Below, in pieces: positions 24,110 through 36,144 of a stretch of DNA of 64,000 bases; position 1 is the stretch's first letter; each line of letters starts with the position of its first letter. Position numbers and translations under genes: made by a program. The notes below the pieces were generated by a model that saw nothing but the letters and a program-made list of their open reading frames with translations, was not told where the DNA came from and did no database searches. Source of the stretch: Lepeophtheirus salmonis (lineage: Eukaryota; Arthropoda; Copepoda; Siphonostomatoida; Caligidae); assembly GCF_016086655.4 (NCBI RefSeq), contig NC_052136.2:44136492-44200491 (forward strand). Reading direction: 5' to 3'.

Positions 24110-25522
24110 GGTCAGAGAGTGTTTATATATATTTACTTATGTATATAGTAATGCTATTTCTCAACACAACCTTGGAATCTCTTCCTTTCCCTCTCTGTGT
24201 TATTATCACAATGATTGCATAAAGTGTACTATTATAATATGTATATATATACGAAAGAGGAAAGAAAAACTCAATGACTACTAGTCCTGCTACAAGTTAC
24301 GACTATTAATACTCCTTCTCACGGATGAGGAAATTTCCCCTCTCTATACATATATGTAGTTTAAATGTATTTCTGTTCCTATTTCAAATTCACTCTCTCA
24401 TGCTTGAACATATTTCTTCGTATGTAGCATATAAGAATCCAAATGAACTTCTTGCCAAAAAATAGTAACACAACTTATATATAGAGAGATAGATAAAAGT
24501 TCTTCTAATGATGGAATAATCCTAATTGTGTCAAGGTGAAAAAGTATTTTTTTCCCTCTCTCTCTCTTTGTTTCTTCCTCTTCATCTTCTTATTAGTTAT
24601 TATTACTACTCATTAGTGCTGGATTCCATTATTATTACTCGAACTCGGAAGGGGGGGTGGGGTAACTTTACTAAAGCAGACAATTTTAAGAAAATGTATG
24701 GAAAATCGAACTTATCCTGAACAACTCGAATTATAATCGAAAGGTGAAATATTTGTGTAAATATCACTTTAAAAACAATTCAAAAACTACTACAAACGCT
24801 TATTTTTCTTATTAAAAGAAGAGTTGCTCATGTTTTGAAAAGGAGAAACAACCACATTATATATTATGGAGAACTGTGCAGCAAAGACTCCAACAATACC
24901 AAACTCAAAAGTTTCTACATGGTAGGATGATAATATTTTAAAGGAGCACATTTGGCCACAACAGGTTCGACTTTAGGAGGGGGGAGTAATATTATTAAAT
25001 TAAAAAAAAAACACTTTAATTTTAAGTCAATTTTTAACACACATCATTTTTCCATCCCAAAAACAGACATTTCATGAACATATACATATAAAACACAACA
25101 TTTAAAAAAGGGTATGCCCCGAGAAAGAAGGCCGCTTGGTTACCCTAAATTTGAAAATCAATATTCTTATCATGACTTATTATATGAGAGTAAATTGAGC
25201 GCATAATTATCTATAAAATTGAGCATGAGAACCCATACGCAGATAACCTAAATATCTAATTTTTCTGGACTTTTTTGCGACGATTTGATCTGGTATCGGA
25301 GTAAAAAAACTTATGTATGGAACAGTCCCCTGACGCAGCCTGTAAAAAGAGGACGATGGAGTATGGATGAATCGCCCTAGTATGTATGTTATCCTAACAA
25401 GGACTCGACTCTGGAACTGAGTCCAACACTATTGTAACTACTCATAATATTATCTAGAGTAGTTATCTTTCCTAGGCATAATGACTACATACTAGAAAGC
25501 CTGATCCACACTCCATTCTCCA

Positions 25523-25530
25523 TGACGTCA
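25523..25530. promoter_or_regulatory. Perfect CRE palindrome TGACGTCA
   Basis: A full TGACGTCA cAMP-response element in the long E74 intron; another is at 15974-15981. Motif match only. Confidence 0.25.
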
Positions 25531-26219
25531 AAATGCAAGCAGCACACTAATTATAATATTAGATATGCATGTTCATTAATCAATACGTTAATTAAGAAAT
25601 CCTTGTAAAATGTAAGGATGTATTTAAGAAATATGCCTTTAATTTTTTCGTTGTATGAGTGCATAAAATGTACACTACTTGTGTCGTGCATTATTGAACA
25701 GTTCTACAAAGGTTTTTTTCTTATTAGTTATTAGTACCACTATGATCTATGGACTATGTACCTACCTACCTTTGTAGTTATCCACAAAAATGTAGACAAG
25801 AAAAGAAGAAGGAAAGAGAAAAAAAAAAGGAAAAGAGGAATCAGGGAATTGGGACAAGGTTAGGTATATTCGTATTATTATATTATAGAGTATAGACAGA
25901 CCCATACACACTGCTTCATATATACCTTCAGATTTCTTAAAAGGATGCTGAATGATGGACGGTCAGTTAATAGTCTGTCAGAAAGAAAAAAATTATTTAA
26001 AAATATAATATAATATACATACATATATGTAATAAAAGTATGTGTAAGAAGAACAAGAAAAAAAAAAAAAAATGGTCGACGACGTCTTTGTAGTCGACGT
26101 CATCTTCTTTTTCTTCTTCCTAGACAAAGCAACAGTTAATTCTTCTCCTTTTTTTATTCCTTCTTCTTCCTTTTATTTTTTCAAGGTTTTACTTTCCTTT
26201 TATTATTATTATTGACCAG

Positions 26220-26246
26220 AAAAATCCCGTCCTTGACGGGGTTTTT
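26220..26246 (+). repeat. 12-bp stem-loop resembling an intrinsic terminator
   Basis: aaaaatcccgtc, loop ctt, gacggggttttt: twelve pairs with one G-T pair and a 3-base loop, followed by an A/T-rich tail. It resembles a bacterial rho-independent terminator, but nothing else here is bacterial. On the minus strand the G-T pair becomes a mismatch. Confidence 0.6.
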
Positions 26247-28363
26247 ATTTATATACATATACATTTCTTAATAAGTATAACTTTATATTATTTTATGAAG
26301 AAGACCATGTTAATTTCTCCTTTTTTTCATTCTTTTTTTTTGCCTGTTTTTTATTTCATATATTATGAAGTGTTTCTTTATAATATAAAGGAAGAAGGGA
26401 TCCATTGCGGAAATGGTTCAGACTTCCTTCCTTCTTCTGTATTAATATATATTTTTTAATGTAAGTTCCCTGCTGTCGTGAGTCTTTTTCTTTGGATTCC
26501 CTCACTCAATTTCCATCATCATTTAAAGTGATAAAGGGATCACGCTGCATAACATATAACTACATATATGTATGTAAATAGCCTCCCTCTCCTGCTTTCT
26601 GTATTGCAAAACGCACACACACACAAACGATAGAGAAGAAAACAACAACAACTAGAAACAGCAACCATTTATTTACTTTTTATGTTATTTTGCAACTTCA
26701 GATCTTCCTCTTCTTGTTAGTCTTTCCATTGCCAACATATATGTATATAATTAGAGAGCCTCTCTCATTTTTTGCTCTCTTTAATGTTTACTATATGTAG
26801 TCTACATGCATAAAATAATATAATATTTATTATAGGAAAGAAGGAAGGTAGGAAAGACGGACAGACGCACGAACGGAAGAGGAGAAGAAGAAAGAGAGGA
26901 GAAAAGTGCATTCTGTGAGGCCCTCCCCCCTCCCTTTCTCTCCACTCTCTCTACAAAACAACATCTACCACTTATTTGTCTGTCTTTCTTTTGGCAAGTT
27001 TTTCATTGAATTTCAAGACCATAATATTACATACTTCATATATATTAATATATAATAAAATATTTGGAGAGAAGGCTCTCAAAAAAGGGTTTATACATAT
27101 ATCACCAGAGAGAGAGAGAGAGAGTATATACCAACAAAGGACCCTTACATATAATGTAGAATATCCCATACTTACTACTTACAAAGTTAAAGAGAGAGAG
27201 AGGAAACTGTATAGTAACAAAGGCTCATTGTTGCTTGCGCCTCAATACTTATATTTATAAGCCTTACAAATGAGTTCAGGGTCGATTTTGAGTTGATTTT
27301 GTGAGAGGCCCTTATATATATAAATATATATACATTAATGAATGACCCAGAAACACACAATCTATCCATCTATCTATTTATACATATATATATACATACA
27401 AAGGAGAACAGAGAAATCCTTCTTTTTCTCATCTCCAAGAACCACTTTCTAAAAAATGAAAAAATACAACGAAATACATATGTACATACATACTGTGTTT
27501 GTGTCTGTCTGGAGTAATAAAGAAGAAAATAAATAAAAAGTGAGAAACAACATCGTAGAAAAAAGACTCTATTTCATTTCAAAGTCAAATGATGTCTTTT
27601 AGATAGCATAGACATGAATCATTGCCAAAGGGATGTTGATATCATGGATACGTAGATACAATGTGGATAAATGGAGGAGTAACTTTAACTTTCAAGTTAC
27701 AATAATGCTACAACCATGTTATGTACTACGTAACAAATACTTAGATGTACATACATAGAACATCCATTACGTAACAGAAGAGCCCCTTTTTGTGTGTATT
27801 CAAAAGAACCAATGATAATAATACGCAGTGAAGTAAGTACCTCTGTAAAGATTTTCCTCTTTAATAAGCTGATGGTAGTGGGAAAAGGATCTGCTTTGTT
27901 GGTATTCTAGCTATTCCATGGCTGAGGTGATGTGTTTACTGCTGCCGATTCCTACGCCTCTTTTTACTCCTTACCATTGGGAATGATGTCATCATAAATA
28001 TTCTCTCCACAGCTATGTACATTGTACATATTTGATATTATACTATTATAATACTATCTTCCACCCACGAGAAGAAGAAGGGAAGAGGAACGTTATTTTC
28101 TGTACTTCAGTTTGCAAAAAAACAACAACAACAACAACGAACCAAATACATACATATATATTGTACAGTTGTTCTTAAAGCAACGAATGAGTGGCTCAAG
28201 GAATGGTTGGCTTGTTCCATTATAATAATGATGATATGAGTATTATGAAATACATCAGGGAAATACGAAAGAGAGAGAGAGAGAGAATCTAACGGCAATA
28301 CATGTTTCCCCCTCTTCATTATTTTTAAACCAAGACCATCATATCGATGATGATGATTATTAC

Positions 28364-28427
28364 CTATGTATGTAGCATGTATCCCCCGCCCCCTTCTCTG
28401 TCTGTCTGGAATAAGATCCATCGACAT
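28364..28427 (-). CDS. Possible further alternative first exon of E74
   Basis: ATG at 28427 opens MSMDLIPDRQRRGRGIHATY and reaches a donor-like ATAG|GTAATA after 64 bases, leaving one base. That is exactly the phase the exon at 18149-18211 needs. The sequence upstream (28430-28620) is unusually rich in GC and free of simple repeats for this intron, as expected of a 5' UTR. There is no homology support, and one donor in three would match by chance, so this is only a candidate. Confidence 0.25.
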
Positions 28428-28527
28428 TCTATGTAGGTTTTATGAGAAGCCCAGTGTGGACTGTTGTGTGGTGAAAGCTTTTTGTAAATCCTTCGCTACA
28501 ACCTATGAAGCCTGAGGAACGCTCCTA

Positions 28528-28536
28528 TGACCTTGA
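28528..28536 (-). promoter_or_regulatory. Extended nuclear-receptor half-site TCAAGGTCA
   Basis: Minus-strand TCAAGGTCA, the optimal FTZ-F1/ERR-type site, inside the GC-richer segment about 100 bases upstream of the candidate first exon at 28364-28427. Confidence 0.35.
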
Positions 28537-29559
28537 GAACACGAACCTTACGGAATGGGAATTAACGGTGGTCGTCACTCAGGCTACCACCAGCTCCGTT
28601 ACTTAGAACATTATATATATTGCATGTACTTGTTCTAATATAATGTTGTCTATCCATCTATGTATGTATATATGTAACTCACGACTACATAATGTTATAT
28701 CAATGTATATAGGAAGTCAGTCAGTCAGTGAGCCAGAGATTTTAAACTTACATACAGTTAGTTGGATACATTCTACATAATTAATCAGTATTACTTCATC
28801 AGTAGACTAACGAACCATCTATCCTTTATTGTCACTATAGCATGAAACCGAGTAGTTGTTGACTTCTATAGTAGGTTCAACTACATGTAAGTTATATTTA
28901 ACTTACAATGACTTTTTAAATCCTCATGCCTAGGTACATCCTAATATGTACATATGTATGAGTATGGTAGAACCCATGATTTTGATTTTTTGATTTTTTT
29001 TGCTAGCTTTTTTTTCATCTTTTATTTTTTTGCTCTAATCATTATACATAATATTATGTAGAACACGCCTATTTCCCCACGACTCTTGCTTCTTTTCCAT
29101 GGCTCCTCCAAATGAATACATATATAAAAGAATGAAGCAGCACTATGAATCAACAGTCAACCATTTCTTAATTCCCCCCTCTTTTCCTCTCTCTATCTCT
29201 AACACCACACCATAGAGGAAATACGCAATTTAATTTGTATAGGAATTAAGCAGTAACGAAAATTTCTTCCCAATGGTTCTACGCTTTTTATTTCAGTACT
29301 GATGATGATATATCCCTACATAATACATAAACACATCCCAACGGACAAGCACTTCCGGAAATTCCATGCTTGCTTTACTCTTTCTAATAGTTATGTACCA
29401 TGCTTTAAGTATTATTACTTTTATATTTTAAAAGGAGCTCCGGAAATGGAGGCTCTGAGAGGGGATTCATAAAGTATATATCTCTAAGTACAGCATATTT
29501 GAAGCTTGTTGAGTATAGGTACATCCTACATGTGTGTAATTGATAAATAGGGAAAGAAA

Positions 29560-30085
29560 AGGCTTGGCACTTAACCACCTCTTTAAACTTCTCAAGCAAG
29601 GTGTGTGACTCTAATGATGTGTCGTTCTCGATTTGCACACGTCGTTACCTTTACCATTCCCAAAATTTCTTTCTCTAAAAAAGATGTAAAAAAAAGGCCC
29701 AAAATCAGTTAGTAATTAGTTAGCCAAACATTCCTAGAATTAAGGAACTAATATTCAATAATGTTCATTCAAAAGTGTTTAATACGTCTTAACAAGAGTA
29801 CGAATTAGAATTCAACCCATTATCAAAGGTGTTCGGAATAGGGATAAGGGAAAATCCATACCTAACAACAAAATATATCTAGGCTTGGCGCTTAACCACT
29901 TCTTTAAGCTTCTAAACCAAGGTGTGTGTGTGACCCTAAAGATGTGTCATTGTCGTTTTGCACAAGTCGTTACCTTTATTGACTATTACAACTTTTCTTT
30001 CTCTATAATAGAAAAAGAAAAAAAGCACAAAATCAGTTGGTAGACGTTATCCAATACTTCTTCTGAATTCCGGAATGTTTTCCAT
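29560..30085. repeat. Direct duplication of a ~190-base repeat
   Basis: Two diverged copies in the same orientation, about 29560-29780 and 29880-30085. Shared blocks include ggcttggcRcttaaccac, caaggtgtgtg, gatgtgtcRttStcg, aagtcgttaccttta and aaaatcagttRgta. The last two blocks also occur in the repeats at 61640-62220, so this is a dispersed family. No coding capacity or terminal structure was identified. Confidence 0.65.
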
Positions 30086-32949
30086 TTATTAGTCTGAAGC
30101 TATTACGAGTTAAATGATTGTCAATTCAAATTGTTCGACCAATCCTTAACGTTGTTCAGAACAACTCAGTCATAAGAGGAAAATAAACTTTGAAAAATCG
30201 AGAGGTGTGAATTGTTGTTTAAGCGGTATTTGGCTTCTTGTGATTAATTTTTGTGTGTATGTGGGGGGGGAGGAGAGGGGAGGGTAGAAGAACAAGAATT
30301 AAATACACATATATTTGTTATTGGAGTTTAGCAGATAGAACTTGACTACTTTTTGATTCTATCTTTTTTCTTTTTCTACGCAATGAAAGCTCCGAAATAA
30401 GAGCATGTATATACTATGTACATATAAATATACTGAGTAATTTTTTCGTAATAATTAGGCCACTACAAAAGAAAGGAATGGAAACAGGAGCAGAAAAAGT
30501 GAAAAACACACATAGAGTCAAACAAGGAATGTTGTTTTGGAATCTAATGACATACATATTTTTGTGTGACACATTCAGGACGACTCAAAGTATGTATGTA
30601 TAATACTATGATATACAAGGATAGTTGTTTGACTCTGAACTCGAATCCCTAAAACATTTTGTGAGAAGGTAGGCAACATACATTCATACATAGTACACAT
30701 CATCATTATCATCATGAACATTGAACATCCCAAGTCCTAAGTATTACATAATACTTCCAAGTTAGTCCTCTCTCCTCCCTCTGCCCTTCTCCTCCTTCAC
30801 ACGCGTCTGCACCTTAAATAACAACTATAATTGTACAATGAACAACTCTTCTTAAGTATTTATGTTATAGTAAAAACCCGACTAATATTTAAGTATTTTA
30901 CCCTCCCTAATACGACAACACAAAGCGAATCAACATTTATTTTTATTTTTTCTATGGACTACAACAGCATAATATAATGTGTAAGCCTTTAAACCTGTTG
31001 CTCCAAGGAGCTACCAACAAATCTCCTTCGTCTGTTCTTTCATTTTACTATTCGTATGAATCAATGGCACAACAAAGAAGGACGGACCATTTCCCCTCTC
31101 CACATGAAAGAGTTTCTAAGAAACTAGGCACTCAAAACATGATATGGGTTATGATGACTCATTGTGAAATGGATCTTATAGTGTGAGGTATAGTTCTCCC
31201 TAAAATGCACGTATTTTCCCAACTTATTCCAAGGAAGGACACTTTGAGATATTTACGGAATGATACTAATAATTCCTTGAATAATGGGCAATTGCAATTC
31301 ACTATTATCCCTTTTCAACCATAGTAAACTTGAATAACGCATGATCACACTAAAAAAATAAACACACATCTAAGTAGCAGTAATGCTAAATAAAAACACG
31401 TAAATAAACTATTAATAATCAAGAATAAACGTAAGACTATCCTCGGCTATGTAAAGAAACTACTAATAAGTAAATAACGCTTATTGATTCCATAATACAG
31501 TCCCGGTTCACGGCTTTATTAATTTATCTCTTGTACATGATAGGCAAAAGCTGTCTTGTAGATCTGGGCTTCTAAACTGCCGACCTAATCCGGAACTTTG
31601 AGGGTTAAAGTTTAACTCCAAGACCCAAGAGGAGAAATATATTTAAATAATATGGATTTCCGGATATGCATGTTCCATTGGAACTTTCCTCATAGGACTT
31701 TTGCTCATACTAGTTGAGTTGAGAAGGCTTATAACCTTATAATTTCATTCTATTTACCAGGATAGAAAACACTAAATATATGTATACTTCATATTTGCAA
31801 CGAGAAAAGGCGTCAGAGTTCAATATACCAACTTACTCATACAAGACCAATACTTTGAGGAATTAAGACTAATATGTTGAGAAAAATAGGTTTATTTCCT
31901 TTGTTGTTTGATAAGGCTTTCAAGAGTTGAGACAAATCCATAACTAAACTTTGAGGTTTGATACTCGATATCGAAACAAGAACCACGTCTCTACTACATA
32001 CACAACTAAATCAATAAGGAGAAAAGGAAGAATCTGCTCTCATTACGTAAAATGATATGAAATTAGTAAATAAGAAGAATTTATCTCCAGACACAGATGA
32101 CGTGATCAAGTGTTAAAGACACCAAACATTTTAAAATGGGTTGAAGCCAAGACTTTGGGGTGTTAAGGCCTAAACGATATTGATTTTGAGAACTGCATTA
32201 ATACCCTGTACATATTCAAAGGCACAGTTAAAATAATTTAGACTTCGGAGTTCAAGATCGACTTTCATTAGAGAAATGTTGTCAAATCTAAGAATGGAGA
32301 CATTTTGGAGTTACAAATCTGGAAGGGACATGCCTCTACCCTAAATGCGGCTATCTACATATCCAAATGTGGTATGAGATTCATCCAGTCTCTCTCTATC
32401 TCAAGACACGAATAAGAGGATCACACATTTCTTTGAAAATACATATATATGTATTAAGGATTGAGTAATATTAAACAAAAAGTAAAAAATAAAAATAGGG
32501 ACACACCTTTGTATCCATCTAGGAATTAGTTAATATACGGCTACTTACTGCCTAGGTAGTAGGTACCTCTACATTAAAGACCTCAATACAATATTTATAA
32601 GCATACATTGAACATATATGTCAATTCATAATAAAAAAAATACTATCAATATTATGTTATATTAAGGAAATTTTCTTTTTTCATCCATTCCGAAGCGTTC
32701 AGAGACTTTTTTATAAATTAATCAAATGTCCAGTTTCAGAAAGGGATTCATTTTAAAAATAGGTTTCTATAGAAAATAATATTTAAACTTTTGAAAGAAA
32801 AAAATCCAAAATAGTTAAAAAAAAGAAGACAATATTATTGATTCAATAAAACTATTTTCTTAAAATTATTAATTTCTAAATAATTACATCCCCCCTCCCT
32901 TAGCCAAGTATCCAATTGTATCAATATATATATATATATATGCATACAT

Positions 32950-33250
32950 ATATTGTGTACAAGTTGCAACCTGTACAAGTTCAATCCCGTGAACATGAGT
33001 CATTATAAGTTCCTACACCTAATTGGTGCTATCATTTCATTTTGATCTCTTAAAATAGATGATTATTATTTGAACTGTAAAATTGATTAGTAATTACAAT
33101 AAAAAAAGTTCAAAATGACACCATTTATATATCAACCATCCTGACGTATTCCATTAGTCCTTCATCAAAAGTACAATAAATACATCATTTAAACTTCTTC
33201 ATCGGAACTTGTACAAGTTACAACTGGTGCAGATTAGCAACTTGTATCCG
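32950..33250 (+). repeat. Dispersed ~300-base repeat, copy A
   Basis: Bounded by near-palindromic motifs based on acttgtacaagtt (gtacaagttgcaacctgtac on the left, ggaacttgtacaagttacaa on the right). The same order of blocks, including atatatcaaccatcct, appears at 35400-35780. The outer motifs suggest a MITE-like element, but target duplications were not resolved. Confidence 0.5.
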
Positions 33251-35399
33251 ACATGTTATTACATATATAGTCAAATCCGGAGAAAAAAAGCTCTATTTTT
33301 TAGATGAAAAGCTGACTATATCTAGGATTTTTTTAATATACAAAGTATATAAAAACCACAATTTTTGGATGCTTATGTAAATAATTAATTTTCAAACTCC
33401 CTATTTCTGGCAACCAATTTTTGATTAGATCTTATTTTTGTGAGATCTCGAAGGTTTTTAGCTCACTTTTCAGGAAAAGTGTTTTTCGTGGAGGACACAT
33501 GATTTGTATCATCCCTATTGTTTAAAAGAAACATATAGTAAAAAAATGTAAGGCCAGCTTACAAATTATATCTATAAATAGGAAAAATCTTCATGGGAAT
33601 TCTTCACTTTCATGAATTCGTATGAAGTTGATATCAAAGAAGGAAAAAAAAAAGAAGAAGAAGAATTTAAGCGGATTTTTACTTCATGTTTCTTCTATAT
33701 TAAGTATTTTATGTTGTAAAATATTGGTAAATGAGAGAACGTCGACTATAAGCCTATTCTATTATATCTAGATTGGACTACATGCTACTTAAATGTATCT
33801 AGTTTACTCGTCATAGATAATATATACAATGGCTGTAAAAACCATTTTGTGAGCTTGGAATTATCCAAGTTCCTTGTTAATTGATTCTCTTTTTTAAGGA
33901 ATAACAAACTTTTATAATACAAATTTATCCACAGAGTTGTTCACTGACGTTATCAATCGCACCATAATTGAAGGACACACCATTTTGGGGGCTCAAATTT
34001 GATATTATAATACATAAAAAGGACAAATTTGCAATAAATCTAGATAAAACTTCATCAAATATTAAAAAAAAAAGATTACATAATTGCATTGAATACTACT
34101 TAATACTTAATGATAAACAGTGACATTTGAATAAAAGCCAGTTTATATGTTGAAAATCCCTTAAAGTATATAAATTTGAACAATTTTTTTTGATCGATTA
34201 GTGAGTAGAAAAATAGGAAAATTAGAGAAACGTATCTTATTCTTTCCATTGTAGTAGTTAAGTTTTACCTACACTCTGGAAAATAAGATTGTATAACGAT
34301 GTAATGACAACTTATAAAACATTTTAAGGTCAGATATAAAATGAAAGTAGTAAATGAAGGAATACATTTTGACAGACAGTTATGATCAAGTTTTTTTTTA
34401 TTTGATGGTCCTATTTTGACATCTAATAGTTCACTATTTTTCTTAATATAAATGAAACATAGATTTTCATTGTTATAAAACTTGGTTGCTTAGGCCCCCA
34501 AAATGGTGGACATGAACTGTGCTGTAAAGTTGTACGTACAACGTACAAGGAAAAGAGGAGACTTACAAATAAGAGAGAAAAAACAAGGCAAATAAAGAGT
34601 AACAATAATCACACAACCGGAAATGGATTTCCAAATACGTGATCTTCTGCAAAAATAAATTGCTTATTTTTATCGTTATTTTTACCTTTAAAGCGTGCCT
34701 AAATAGGAAATATGTATGTGTGTCTACTAGGGAGATAAGTTGCCGTCGTCGTCGTGTTTTGCACAAGCATGATATATATTTATTTTTCCTTCTATGTATT
34801 ACTATCAAAGATATAAATATAGAATAAGTAAATAAGAGCTCGACTTACTCGTACGTATGTCCAAAGTTATTACAACAACAACAAAATCAACAGCCTGAGT
34901 GAGTAAGTTAGTGAATGTTACGTAATACAAGCGGAAAAAGGCGATTTTGAAATTTGTGAATGTGTTGTAGTCTTATTTTTTTTTGAGCATTCATGCCCTG
35001 AAATATTTTATTCATTACAAACATATAATTATTAATTATGTTCTACATATATCATCATTATAATAGCAATAAATATATTCTTTTGTTTATTATATTCTGT
35101 TGCAGAGAGAGAGAAAGAGACAGAAATAGAGCTAAGCTGCTTTGTCAGTGTTTTTATATGTACAATGTATGTAAAAAATACATAATAATATAATAATTTT
35201 TAAATTATATACAACTTTTTATAAGAATAATTATGAGTTACATGTTATGTATAGATGACACTACTTGTGGAATACCCAGAGTGTTTTTCTTTTCAAAACA
35301 GAGACGTCTAGCGAATATTTAAAGCAATAAGCTCGGAAGTTTATAATGATATGAAGGCCGCAACCTCTCCCTTAATGATATATTGTATGCGATTTATGA

Positions 35400-35780
35400 A
35401 GAAGTTTTACATTGTACATGTTGCAATTTGTACCTCTTATAAAGCCTTATTTAATTACAACATGATACATTTTAACTAACAACTAATCATTGGTTGATGC
35501 AACAATTTTATTCTGATCTATTAGTGCTACTTGGTTGTAATATGTATATTTACGAATAATATAGCATTTGCATTTTATAATATATCAAATTATACTAATC
35601 GTTAATGAGTATTCTTTAATTAAATTAATCAAAAATTACTTCAGTAATATATCAACAATCCTCATCACAAATACTGTAATTAATCATTCATCTCATTTTT
35701 TTATTGCAACTTGTACAGAATTGTGCTTTGTACAATTTGCAATATATTGTTACAATTTGTTCAGAATTACATATATTATA
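35400..35780 (+). repeat. Dispersed ~300-base repeat, copy B
   Basis: Diverged copy of the element at 32950-33250: it starts with gtacatgttgcaatttgtac, contains atatatcaacaatcctc, and ends in attgcaacttgtacagaatt. A related end fragment is near 55295-55330 (acaacttgtacaaatgg). Confidence 0.45.
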
Positions 35781-36144
35781 TAAAAATTGATATTCTCACA
35801 TTATTAGTAGACATATGGAATTTAATCTATCCTTAAAAAATTTATATTATACATATACATAAATCAATAAGAAAAAAGTTCAATGACTATTTAGGCTACT
35901 TCATTGCTAAAAAAGGGACTGTAAAAATATTAAAGAAAAAAATGGCTTGAAGGATATCATCATTTATGTATGTATCTATGGTCAGACCTCGAAAAAATCT
36001 GTGATTTTTTAAATTTATTTCGTTACCTCTTCCATAGAACACATGTTGCATTAGGTTTTTTTTTTAGTTTTTTTTTTGCAATATTAATTAAATTATGTAA
36101 TAATAATTAACTAATTATGTTACAACATTATTCATAGTTCATAC

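Larger units (their letters stand above)
18212..36144 (-). other. E74 long intron (17.9 kb)
   Basis: Mostly AT-rich DNA with GTAA, TACA and GATA-type microsatellites, palindromes (22417-22454, 24082-24109), a hAT MITE (23702-23865), a terminator-like hairpin (26220-26246), a duplicated repeat (29560-30085), a repeat pair (32950-33250 and 35400-35780) and three extended nuclear-receptor half-sites. A possible extra first exon is at 28364-28427. Splice-like signals around a 70-base segment at 18531-18600 give no in-frame exon, though it could be 5' UTR. No other coding sequence was recognised; the longest open frames here are microsatellite translations. Confidence 0.6.

Noticed and set aside
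32970..32990. A tRNA B-box-like gttcaatcc
   Set aside because: No matching A box or cloverleaf; it belongs to the dispersed repeat at 32950-33250.
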